This document shows positions 1-11,400 of a DNA stretch of 64,000 bases, piece after piece; the stretch's first letter is position 1, and every line of letters begins with the position of its first letter. The translations under genes and the position numbers were made by a program. The notes below the pieces were generated by a model, which had not been told where the DNA came from, did no database searches, and worked only from the letters and a program-made list of their open reading frames with translations. The stretch spans positions 62,001 to 126,000 of the forward strand of contig KN880446.1 of assembly GCA_000934385.1 (NCBI GenBank), given 5' to 3'. The DNA comes from Cylindrobasidium torrendii FP15055 ss-10. Lineage: Eukaryota > Basidiomycota > Agaricomycetes > Agaricales > Physalacriaceae.

Positions 1-573
1 TGCTGGATACACGCCAGCGCCCACTACATATGAGGCACCCACCACCACCTCAGAGGCTGCCCCAGCTACCACCTCTGCTTCCAGTGGATCAACATCTGGC
101 GAAGGCTACAGTGGAACGTGGGTTTGGATTATAATCTTTTGTTTCATCCCCCAATTGACTTCAAACCAGTGCTACTTACTACTACCAGAACGGTGCAGCA
201 GGTGCCTGCGGCGAGTACAAGTCCGACTCTGACTTCATCGTTGCCATCCGTGCGTCCCCTCTATTTGGTGTATTCATGTTTGCTCATAAGTTACTCTTGG
301 CAGCCATCTTACTCTGGGGTGACTACAACTCGCGGTCGTCCATGTGTGGAAAGACTGTCACCATGTGCAACGCGAAGACCAACAACGTATGTTGTTTGTA
401 CTTCCCATCCAAATTCAATACACTAACGTCGTTGACAGTGCGTTGATGCGGTTGTTGCTGACCTTTGCCCCACCTGCGTTGGCGACTACTCCATTGATCT
501 GTCTGATGGTCTCTTCAAGGCCCTCGCTGCAGGCGCTGACGGCGTTTTCGACACCAAATACTACATCCACTAA
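1..573 (+). CDS. Barwin/RlpA-like secreted protein, 3' part (5' end outside window)
   Basis: The 5' end lies before the window. The visible part begins in a Thr/Pro/Ser-rich linker. Exons at about 1-116, 174-249, 304-389 and 439-573 join to a double-psi beta-barrel domain with GACGEY, ALWGDYNSRS-type and CGKTVTMCN motifs, then DLCPTCVGDYSIDLSDG and the end GVFDTKYYIH. This is the barwin/RlpA fold found in small secreted fungal proteins related to expansins and cerato-platanin-like wall proteins. The fold has conserved cysteines and an Asp in the DLS motif, and the usual role is carbohydrate or cell-wall interaction rather than a proven catalysis. Splice junctions were set by alignment to the paralogue at 1521-2359. 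The intron at 250-303 is absent from that paralogue. The domain assignment is firm; the exact function is not. Confidence 0.8.
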
Positions 574-1520
574 AGGATTTCTATCTCGCAGAACTGGTCA
601 TGGCTCGTCGCATACACTTGGAGACGACCGTAAGGGGATTGTAAATAATACCTTACTGAGTGTTGTGGGTCCGCGTGCGGCACCTCCCCACTCCTGGGCG
701 TTGTCTTCGCCTTTTTCTCCTTTTTTAACGAGTCTCGATTAGATGTTCTGTGTTCACGACTGATGGGTTATATGTCAGTATTTAAAATTTGGGTACTTGG
801 ACATACTACGGACTTTACTGGCATAATACCTACCTGCTTGTTGTTTCCTTGGTTTACTTTGGCGATGGTATCTACATGCTTTCTTGATGGAGGCTACCCT
901 CAATTTCATTGTCATGAAAGTTGAACGTTGAACGTTTGAACACCAAATAGGAGTGATGAACAAGTCTTCGTCGCTCGAATAGATTCCCTCTGTCAAATGA
1001 AAATTAGACTTCATTTTGTTGAACTCGTGTGCCTGGTTGCCATGGCGCATCATGTTTGCTGGGCGTCTGCCGCGCCTCCGCAAGCAACACGACCCCGCAC
1101 ACAAAAAAGCGGCATGGCCTGGCCGGCGAAGGACAACCAAATTCTCCGACAGCCATCTTGAATGATGGTTGGAACTCGGTGGGGATGCTTGCCAGAGCTG
1201 AGGCGCTTTGGCTGACCGAAGTATCGCACATTCTACTATTCGTAGGTCAAAAATGGCAGTAGTATTTGAGCCAGCCACCAGGACAATGCATAAGCGTAAC
1301 AACAATCTATGGGTACATAACCGGTCCACGCAATGGACATGCACTGCCGAGGCGGGCGCGCCCCGTAAGGAAGCACACACACAAATATTACCTGTCCGTC
1401 GTCGAAATGTAGAGAGTAACGCAAGCCCAGATGAAGCGAGAAGATGTATGGGTATCGAGATTAGTAAATACGGCGCACAAGTGTTACACCCAATTTAAAA
1501 CCAAGCGTATGGTCAAGCGT
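574..1520. other. Intergenic region between two convergent barwin genes
   Basis: About 950 bp between the stop codons of two convergent barwin-like genes. It should hold both 3' UTRs and terminators. Open frames exist on both strands (up to about 200 codons on minus), but none begins with a credible ATG context, splices into a recognisable domain, or resembles a paralogue. I see no gene here. Confidence 0.6.
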
Positions 1521-2359
1521 TTAGTGGAGGTAGTAGGTTGCTGCAGTAATGATTAGCACGACGAATGCAGAATACGAAAAGTCAACTCACTCTGGAAGAC
1601 GCCGTCCGCACCAGCAGCAAGCGCGTTGTACAGACCCTGGGAAAGATCGATAGAGTAGTCTCCAACGCAAGTGGGGCACAGGTCGGCAACAGTCGCATCA
1701 ATGCACTGGAAATCGTTCATCAGCGGAGAAACTACTATATCGAGAGACAACATACCGAACCGGTCTTGTCGTTGCACATGGTGACAGTCTTTCCACAGTT
1801 GTCGGAGCGGGAGTTCTGGTCACCCCAGAGAGCATAGGGGATGGCAACGATGAAGGCATCGTCGGAGTTGACGTTACCGCAAGCGCCGGCGACGCCGTTC
1901 TGGAAGAAGTATGTCGCACTGTACCAGTGATTAATCAACAATTTGAAAGGGGATCGAAAAATCGACATACGTTCCCGAGTAGCCAGTGCCTTGGCCTCCG
2001 CTGGACGCAGTGGTGGTCTGAGCAGGCGCACTGTAAGTCTCAGCGGGCGGAGTGTAGGTATCCGCCGGTGGGGTGTAAGTGTCGGCCGGGGGTGTGCTCG
2101 TCGTCTCCGGGGCCTGGGTAGACGTCGGGGTCGCGGAGGTCGACGAGGAAGTCGGCACAACGGTCGCGCGGCAGCTCGCACGGCGGGCAAGACGGCGCTG
2201 AATGTTGCTCTTCTTGCTGAGCATGTTGTGGTGGCTGACACCGCGGGCAGCGAAAACATCCATGTGGTCAGCCTCCAAAGCGCGGCCAGCAGCGACCGGC
2301 ATGTTGACGGAGACAGCGAACGCCGCAGCGGCCAGAAGGTTGAGGAAGTTGAGCTGCAT
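1521..2359 (-). CDS. Barwin/RlpA-like secreted protein with dibasic pro-region
   Basis: The ATG at 2359 opens a signal peptide (MQLNFLNLLAAAAFAVS) followed by a pro-region with SHH, QRR and RRASCRA motifs, which look like Kex2-type dibasic processing sites. A Pro/Thr linker with repeated PPADTYT units follows, then a double-psi beta-barrel domain (GACGNVNSDD, ALWGDQNSRS, CGKTVTMCN, DLCPTCVGDYSIDLS) ending GVFQTTYYLH. Exon 1 is 1971-2359 and exon 2 starts at 1918. A further intron precedes CIDATVADLC, and a last intron separates a short final exon (about 1521-1540) from DGVFQ. The gene is a paralogue of the gene ending at 573 and converges on it. It is probably a secreted, wall-associated barwin-like protein. 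The leader is shared with the unrelated GH128 gene at 13639. Confidence 0.85.
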
Positions 2360-2998
2360 CACTAAACGAGAGTACTGGTTGACAGGAATGTGGTGGGGAG
2401 AACAAGAGAGAGTGAAGGCTCGACGTAACGGTCACGGTGGGGGCAAAGATGGAAAAAGGAGGTATGCCAACCAATTGAAACAGGGCCCTGCCGACATCGT
2501 GCCGTGCGTCTTTCTGATTGTTGCATGATGCGCCACAGCTCCGCCTCTGCATGACGATGCACTCCCTATACCGGCCCTAAACTGAGAGCTCTGTCTCTAC
2601 TGGACATGGCCAACACAACCCACTATAACCCACCGGCACAGACATTGTTCCTATCTAGGAAATCAGATTGAGTCTTCTTGACACTTTTGACAGCCTGCGT
2701 CACTGAAAGCTTTTTTCTGACTTTAACGCGGCCGCTTTGCTTGGAACGAACTTGTATACTGGGTCACGAATATACCACACCAACGATAGCTCTGCTCAGA
2801 AATTAGACCATCTCGAAGACTGGTTGGAGATAATCCAAGTACACGGGGAGACCACAAGAGTGCAAGAAGATGAGAGGGTATGAAAAGATATTGCAAGTAC
2901 CTAAATTGCATCTCCTCTGAGCAATGTCGTTTTGTTGAAAGAACATTATAAATCATTGCGTAGATCTGCACATATGTACACACACCTCACTGGCTTAC
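2360..2998. other. Intergenic: 5' region of barwin gene and 3' region of UBP8-like gene
   Basis: About 640 bp. It contains the upstream region of the minus-strand barwin gene and the 3' flank of the Ubp8-like gene. I found no supported coding sequence, RNA gene or repeat. Confidence 0.5.
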
Positions 2999-5090
2999 CT
3001 ATATAACAGCCAATAGCTCATCGTCAATCTCTTGGTTCTTCATCCTCTCCTTCTCGTTCTGAGCTCGAGCTGCTTCGCTTTCTTTGCTGATGACATACGA
3101 CGGCCGTGCGTGCGCCTTGTACTCGAGCCGTCGCTTCACGTAGAAACACATGTAGGGATTCGACGCAAGGCACGCGCCAAGGCTTGCTACAGTCACTCTG
3201 AGTGGGAGGTATCAGCACAGTGTTTCCATGGAAAGGAGCCTACAAACTTATCGTCATCAAAGCGGTACCACTACAAACAACCTCATGAGCCTCCAGTCGC
3301 CAAAAAACTCAAGATGAAGCATACCTCGTCGCCAAAGCGCGCGTAGTTGGTATAATGGCCAGTGCTCATGTTACCCTCATGATTTATGACAGCGAACAGG
3401 TCGTACTCGTACATGATTTGAGGTCCAAGGTTGCTGCTGACAAGATGAGTTTGGTTACTCCAGCGTAGTGGCGAAGGCATAGGCGTACACATTCTCCTTG
3501 TCGTTGTCCTTCATAACTGAAGTGTAAGGTGCCATGTTCAGTCTCGCAGGAAACCGCACTTGGGTATCCAATTTGCGTGTTTTGTCTGATGTCTTTTGCT
3601 CATACCTCTGGGACGATGTGAGGTACATGATAACCCTTAGATCCTACCGCACACACCTTGAATTGAAAGGTCAGCACTGGAGGTAGTTTCAAGATGCTCA
3701 TTCGCTTGCTTGCATCCTGCCATAATCATCAGCACCGAAGTTCAACGGCATGCCATTGTTACTGACCGCCTTGCCACTCTTCGCGCATTTCGCGCACGCG
3801 TAGTCTTTCGCCGCCAATCGCTCTGACTGCGTGAATCTCTTCAAACACCCACTCAAGTCCGTCTCGTCCTTCAGCTCAAGGCTCACGTCGAATAACGGGT
3901 CCGTCGCACTGCTAATACTCCCGCATCGCTCACACTTGATATCACTTTGGTATTGCCCTGCGAATGTAGAATGGACAATGCAATTGCATGAGACGTTTGT
4001 TGCGCCCTTGCTGGTACCATGCAGGAGATTGAGCACGGAGAGAAACAGTTCGTGCGCGTCGTGTTGGGAATATCCTGCCAAGTCTGGCGCCTTCTTCCAG
4101 ATGGTGGTAAGAAAGCTCACCGGACCATACGGGTCATTGTTCTCAGAGTAGATCTAGAGGCACAAGTCAGTAGATGCCATGGTGGGAACAGAGGTTTGAC
4201 CCAAACCTCTTGTATGAGCTTATCCATTTCGCAACATGAACAGTCTTCATTTGTGCATTTATGGTGATTATGTTGGTCGGATAGGAAAAAGTTGCGGATG
4301 AGAGGATTGTGCACTAGGCATTGTAGTACAACGTTCATGAAGCATGTTTGACCCAGGTTGAGCAGACCTTTCCTGGCTACCAGCATCGTGAGAGACATGG
4401 CGGTGGGGTTAATGTAACGCACCTTGACATGGTACTGGTGTGCCGCCTGCCAACGCCAGTTGTTCATCAAGCGATGGAACCCATGGTTCAGAGGGTCCTA
4501 TTGGTTTCTTTGACACTACACAACGGCATTGAGTGTGCCATTCAGATGAATAGCAATACCACGCACCTTTGAACGGGGTCTCTTTCTGCTCTGCCTTACT
4601 CGTCGCTGCCAGGTAAATGGTGTCCAGCATAGGATGGTATATAAAATCTTCGCATTGGTCACAATACACTTGTCCGGACTTGACATCGACACCTTGCGGG
4701 CGTTAGCAAAAGTAAAACGAAAGCAGAAGCTGGGACGCACAGAAAGCGTGCCCAGTGTTGTCCAGATGGTCCAGCATATGGTCACCCCAGCACGCAGTGA
4801 ACCCACAGTCAAAGCATACAGAGGGTCTAGTGATGACTTGTTGGCAGCTTCCACAAACTGGGACTGACACCTAGAGCGCCAAAGAGTGAGAAAATAATCA
4901 GCGTGAGTCTCCAAAAGCAATAAATTACACTTGCCTTGCGTCTTTTTGGTCGCACACGTACAATCTTGTATAGATGTACAGACGCCGAGACGACGCGCTC
5001 GTACCGCGCCATTGATGGGCTCCCTTCTACTAGTATTTCCCCAACGTGAGAGCAGGTAGAAATAAGTCCATCTGGCGCGTCCTCGTCCAT
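2999..5090 (-). CDS. UBP8: Ubiquitin carboxyl-terminal hydrolase, Ubp8/USP22-like (SAGA deubiquitinase module)
   Basis: A spliced cysteine deubiquitinase of the USP family. The N-terminal third is a ZnF-UBP domain: CSHVGE, CGSCQQV, CFDCGFTACWGDH and HLDNTGHAFCV. Then comes the Cys box GLLNLGQTCFMN with catalytic Cys, a zinc ribbon (CERCGS ... CAKCAKSGK) and the His box NHEGNMSTGHYTNYAR near the C-terminus. Order and size match yeast Ubp8 and human USP22, which remove ubiquitin from histone H2B within SAGA. The start is the first ATG in the frame (5090); the open frame extends upstream without ATG. A stretch of about 50 nt before the DASKRMS segment is intronic. One intron (4871-4934) appears to use a GC donor. 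Active-site residues look intact. Confidence 0.88.
4871..4934 (-). other. GC-AG intron in UBP8-like gene
   Basis: On the minus strand the exon ends CGCAAG and is followed by gcaagt; the intron ends in ctctag before GTGTCAGTCCC. Only this junction keeps the frame into the ZnF-UBP motif CGSCQQV. The nearby GT donor four bases downstream would shift the frame. Confidence 0.6.
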
Positions 5091-5480
5091 CTTGGTGCTA
5101 GATCGAATTGGCAGGGTCGGTGGTAATAACCAATGAATGTTACACGAGGGGATAAATTCTTCCAAGGAGCTGTGGGATGGACTGTTGGGTGATTATTCGC
5201 GGTTATTGGGATGCTCTCTGCTCGTAGGGATGACAAGAAGTGAGAAACAATGGGCTGTGTAGACTGTCGACTGATGATGGAAGGTAGACGAGTGCCATCA
5301 CTTCGATCGTGGCTTTATACATACTTGCCGCGTGTCCGCGAGCAGTCTGCTTTCCATTCTGTCCAGAACATTCGCAGGTCTGGTAGAAAAAAAAACACAT
5401 AGCTTGCAATGCACATCGTAAGTCCGTTTCTCAATTACAGAATCCACTATGTGCCATGATACAGTACATTGTCCATGCAT
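5091..5480. other. Intergenic region upstream of UBP8-like gene
   Basis: About 390 bp between the UBP8-like start and the stop of the large C1-domain gene upstream (both on minus). It should hold the UBP8 promoter. I see no other feature. Confidence 0.5.
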
Positions 5481-8400
5481 CTACGACCTACTTGCCCCAC
5501 GGCCGGCCACCCGACCTGCCTCTAGCACCCTTAGTTTCTCAGCCGCAATGATGTCTTGTGCCGTCTGACTTATCAAAGCCTCCATCGGCACCGCAGCCAC
5601 CGTCTCGGAAAGTGCGCGCAGCGCCCTCGATATCTGGATGACGGTAAACACGGTGCGCTCGACCAAACTATGGACAGATCTACCTTGGACATTCGAGTTT
5701 CGCTCTTCACCATGAGTGACAGCCTATTCAAGAGGGCCAAATGATTCATCGAATGAATAGTCACAGGACTACGAAGAGCCCGGACGAAAATGAACAAATC
5801 GGCGACAGTCGACCATGTAAGCAACGCCAGAGTCTACGGGTAGCCGATTAAAATGCAAGGCGCGGAGAGTCAAAAACGAACGTACGACAGACAGCCCAGC
5901 CTGTACCTCCGTCTCAAACATGTTGACAACACCTTCGAAGGGCGGCCACAGCTCATTCCAGACCATAAGCGCTGTGGTCGGATGATCCCCTTCTCGCGCT
6001 GACCTCTTTTGCGCAATAAGGAGCCACAGCTTGATAGACGCGTATGCATAGTTGATATCAGCAATCGCTGAATCAGGCGCACCGCCGCCATGAAAGTTGG
6101 CACGCAAGGCATGCTGGTGCAACATCGAGAAAGTCGGCAACTGCAGGTAGAGGAGATTCACCCAACGCTCCTCTGGATCTGTAAGAGCAGCAAGGAGAAG
6201 CATATTCCACGCGCGCACGGCGCCACTGTGTCGTCGTTCAACCACAGTCGCCTCTATCAACCTCGACATGGTGCTGGGATCGCGATGCGCTGCATGGAGG
6301 ACAAACTTGGCCACTGCCATCGAAGCAGTAAAATCGTTGTCCGAAGCGCCGTCCGACCAATTGTGATGGAGAAGGAAGAAAAAGCCATTGTCGGGAAGCA
6401 TGGGGTACTCTTGAGGGTACTGTAGGATAGGTGCAGAGTCAGAGGAAAGGGCTTCGAGCATGGCCTTGATAGTCATTGGATGGATGCGCGCCTTCATGCG
6501 CAAGCCATCACCTAGAAGTTCAAATATCACAGCAAGGATTGCATTGGTGGGCGCAGTTGAATCAATGGTCTGTGTTCTTCGATAGAGAGTTGAGGTCACT
6601 TGAATGAGCTTTGTTAGGCCTTCCGTTTCCGCCTCCAACCGGTTGAGTGTTATGCGTAGCACGGCGTCGGTGTAAGTGAGCAAGTCCTATCGATTGTGAT
6701 TAGTGCGGAGACCCCTCTGAGCGCAGTACGAACGCGACTGAGCAATTTGTTGTGTTGGATGAGGATGGTTGCCACTGCCAGTATTGGTGTCGGTGTGATT
6801 TTCTGGGTTTCCGCGGATCGTCGTGCCAGTTGGGTAAGCTGCTGACCGGCAACTACAGGTTCATCAGGAACAAGAGCTGATTGTCAGTGGGAAGGACATA
6901 CATGACATGAGATCGGCACTATATCCCTGGTGATAGACGACCTCGACAAAGGTCTGGATGTTCGTCAGAACGATTGCGAAGACCCCTTGATCAGTTTCCG
7001 CTGCTCTTGGGAGTGTATCTCGAAGCAAAAGCTCCTTCAAAGAGGGACCAGGTGCCGATGTTTTTGTGAGACCATCAAGCACTTGCTTCAGTACCAGGAA
7101 GACCTCGCGGTCTAAAGGTCGGCGGAACAGGCCGACGAGAGTGCCGTTGGTGGCATAGCTATTACATCTGAGTTAAAGCCGCAATTTCAGCCACGATGCA
7201 GGAACGTACGTGGTCAGAGTCGACTCAATATATTGCTTTCCATGGGCGACCAAGGTATCCTGGCTTGTAGAATAGCTTAAGGATGCGATCATCTTCGCAA
7301 CATGTTCAAGCGACAGCCTAAGAGAAATTCATTGTTCCAAACTTCAGACGGTAGGTAAGTCCACTCACGAAACAAATGACCTCAGTCCAGGACCTGTCCA
7401 TGTCTTTGTAAAGGACTGCACAACTGACATAGCCAGCTGTCTGCACTCGTAATTGATGTCCAAACACAACAAATCCATAGCCCTCAGGACAGCTGCACGA
7501 AGATTTTGGGCCATGTGCTTCAGATGCACCTTCCTCTCGACATCCTGTTTCTGTATGATAACACCCAGGACTTCGAGTAAACTCTTGAGCGTAAGCACCG
7601 GTAAGGTTTCGAGGACCTCCAGCGAACAGAATAGTTTGATTGCAACATCTACGAATGGTCCACCGACCAGTAGAGGCGTGCTGGCGTCTTCCCTGACGCC
7701 GGTGTAGTTGTACGGGTCGACGGAATGAGGGGCATCCAAGATGACGACTAATTCATTGATACACGGCGTGGCAAGAGCTGGAATAGATCGTGCTTCTCCA
7801 AACAGCACATCGAACGTTTGGTTGTTCAAATGTGGCTTGACTTCGACTTTGCTGAAGCCCAAGAGCAAGACAAGATGATGCTTGATGCGCATGATGTCGT
7901 TGTAGTTGCTTTCGACCCCGCTGGCAAGCATATTGAGACTCAGAAGGATGAGGGACACCTAGAGAAAGTTAGTAATAACCGGTCGAAGTAGAGCGGAAAC
8001 GTACGCGAAGCACCGAAGCATCTGAGTATGTTGCGTTTGGATCGCCTTCGCTGTCTCCTTTCTCATCGGTATACATGGACTGGCAATCATTTTCAATCCT
8101 CGTCGTCGTCGCATGACCGAAAACGTACCAGATACGCGGTAGCAGGTGCGTCCTTTTCATCCTTGTCATCGTACTCATCTTCTAGCAATGCCTCAATGAT
8201 AACTTCCCAAGAAACCACTGAAATGGAGCATTAGGAGCCATTGGCCAGAGTCCGGTCAAGGCCCACCTTTCCATAGAGGGAAATGAGACCGCAGCTGAAT
8301 GAGGAAAGAAACAAGTCGTGTGCGCTCCCCGATGGGTGACTTCATCAAGACCTCGTTCCAGCAAGATGTAATCGCTGCAAAATGTACTTGCTGCATGGTC

Positions 8401-11400
8401 GACACCAGTGTCTCTGTTGACAGCCTGATTTCTTCCTTGACAAGTGTGAGCTCGCACATAAACGATAAGGTCACGAATGAATCAACCTTTTCATCTGCCC
8501 ATAGGGAAGTAAAGAAGTACTCAAAGACATCGATAACATTTGAGCGCCATAGCCTATCGTCCAAATTAAATGATGGGCTCGACGAGTCGAGGATGATACG
8601 GAAAAGACGCGCAACGCCTTCGAGCCTGCGAAAGTTGAGTTCAGTGTCTCCGACAGTACATTGAAAACATACCGCTGGCCCCAATCACCGCCTTTCCGGA
8701 AACACTTCTTCAGTGTCAACCGGAAGGGTTGATCGTCCACTACGATAACCCGCAGCAGAAACGGTGCACGAAGGTCGGCCACTTCGTCTCGTTGAATCCC
8801 ATACAGTTGCCATGCACTGCAAAACATCAGGAGGTCGCACGAAGGCTCCGTTATGAGTCGACTTGCCATTGTGATAGCGCCACCCCATTCCTCAGAATGA
8901 AGTTGTCAACTTCGTACGGCTCGACGAATGGTGAGCTAGTAATGAACGTATGTAGGAACCGAGCGACGACACAAACGATGTCGTCCTGATCAGTGTCCAG
9001 ATATGCAGTCAGGACTTTCATGAGCTCGGGTGGTACAATGATGGGATCGGACACTAAGGACCCGCGAGCATGTAGCTTCCGTCTGCGCTAGGTTAGACAT
9101 ACACTGAGCAGGCGAAAAAATTCAAGTACCTAGATGGTAAGCCATCGATGTCTTCTTTGGCCACCAAATTATGCTGCACTAGCTTCTCACGGTTGCATCC
9201 GTAGAGGACCAGGCAAATGCCAAGACTCATCCGTATGAAGTCCAATCTATACCACGTATTCATCAGTGAACCATTCCATAATTTGCGAACAGCCACACGC
9301 ACACATAGTCTTGATGAATGTCAGATATCACCTGCTCGATATGCCTGGTATGCAAGCTCGCCAATACCTTCTGCATCTCCACCCTCGATGTCGGCCTGAT
9401 CCAGACTGCCGCGACTACCGCGCGCACGAACCATAGCGTCTCCTGTATATTTAACCCAATTTTGTTCATCGCCGACACAAAATGATTCCAAGTCGGTAAC
9501 GAAATTTCCACCCCAGAGCGTGCAAATACGAGGAGCCAGTGAAGGGAACGCACAAGGCCGTCTTTGCTTTCTGTTGCTGAAGTAATGACCTTACGCCAGG
9601 GATCGATTGCATTGATGTCCGCCCCAGGTCCTTGATTGAGGTCCATCGTACTCGCACGGTACGAGCCGTCAGTATCGCGCGGGAAGAGGCGCAATAGCGA
9701 AGGCACAGGCTACAGCATCAGTGAGCATGCACCATTCACAGGGCAATAGACTACGTACACCGACAAAGGCTGGAACCATCGCCACTGAATCCAACCATCG
9801 ATTGAACATGTCGTCCAGTACCACAAATGTAGCAGAATGCTGGGACAGGCGTCCCAGTAGACGAAGAAGCGGGTCGAGGTGTTTTCCTGGGACCTTCTCG
9901 GGAGCAAGTGACATACGACCGGTTGGATTGATCACATCGAGCACCTCTGTAGACGATTCCTGCACCATGTCTAAACATATGTCGAACAGCATCTTTGCGT
10001 AATCTTCCGGGCTGGCGTTGTGAAGTGTTTGCAGCCACGGCAGGGCATATTGCACAAGCAGTGCGCGGCGAGTCGCAATGTAGTCGCCACCGTTGTTCGT
10101 GGAACCTTGAGGCATCGCGCGGGAACGCTGGGTCTGCGGCCATGCGATATCGCGACTCGATTGTACACCAGGAAGGATGCGTTGCTTCGCAACATACTCA
10201 CGCAGAATTACAGCCAGATTGTCATCCTTCCAAAGGTGAGGCTTTGCTAAGCTAATAAACAGGAAGCTCACCTCAGCAAATATCCACGAAGCGACTGCCC
10301 TTGCGAGACGTATCATGGCGTATTCCGAGGCCATTCCGTTGGGTGGTAGTCGCCTGGTCAATAGAAGGAATCCCACCTCGTTCACTGTGAGGTCGATGTC
10401 ATCCAAGCAGGCTTCCACCGCCGCAAAAAGGGTCTCCACGTCAGTTGAATAATCCAACCCCAGCGGAAGAGGGAAGGAACAGGCCACTGCATTCCCCGTC
10501 CCTATATCTGCGAGATGTGGTAGGCCATCGGATCTCTGGAAAAAGCCAAGGTGATGGAGATGGCTCATAGTGAGTTTCGCCACCGCGTCGGAATGCAGGT
10601 TGAACTCGACTCCGAGGGCGTTGCGGATGTGTGAGGTCGAGGTCTGCTCAAATGGATGAGGAATAGCGTCTTGTGACGGATCCGTTGAGTCGGGGAGCTG
10701 AACAGACAACATATGGGACGAGTCGGCAGCGACTGACCGTCCGGTGATAGGCGACTTGACATTGGTGGCGACGTACATGAGTGTCGGCCAGTCGAACGCC
10801 ACCACGTGGGTTTTCTTGGGTATCTTTGATGATTGGAGGAAGTCCTCAAGTGCTTCGGAGCAGGGAAGGGCATCAGCGTCGATAAGTTCGCTGCATAAGC
10901 GCAAGATATAGTGTAGCTCGAATTCGGGGAAATCGTGAGGCTTGCCCTTACGAGTTGTTACAACAGAGCCCAGCGCAATGCCATTCAAGAGCACTTGCAC
11001 TTGGATCCAAAGGAACGACCGGATCATAGAGATCTCCTCGTATGTATGCTCTGCAAGGCTTTCCCTGGACAGGCTCAACAGCTCCGCGTAGTGACCAACA
11101 CAAGACCGTTGTAAGGCTGTCCCGTCAATGAAAATGTGTCCAGAATCATACTCGAACGCCCGACAGGAATGCAGCTGCTCAGCATTGATACACCTTTCGT
11201 GTACGAATTGCATACATGAGAGGCATCGGTAGCCTTGGAGATATGGTCCCCAAAGTGGCTCCCGGCATCCTGCGCAGAGGGACAAAGCGAAAATATTGAT
11301 GGCGCGGAAGACGTGTCCATTGGCTTTCAGTACATGTGGTCCACGATCCTGCCGCTCTGCGCACACATCGGCGAATCGAAAAAGAGCTACCTTCTGCATA

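Noticed and set aside
775..1380. Minus-strand open frame of about 200 codons between the barwin genes
   Set aside because: No domain, signal peptide or paralogue support; it overlaps other open frames on both strands and lies where two 3' UTRs are expected.
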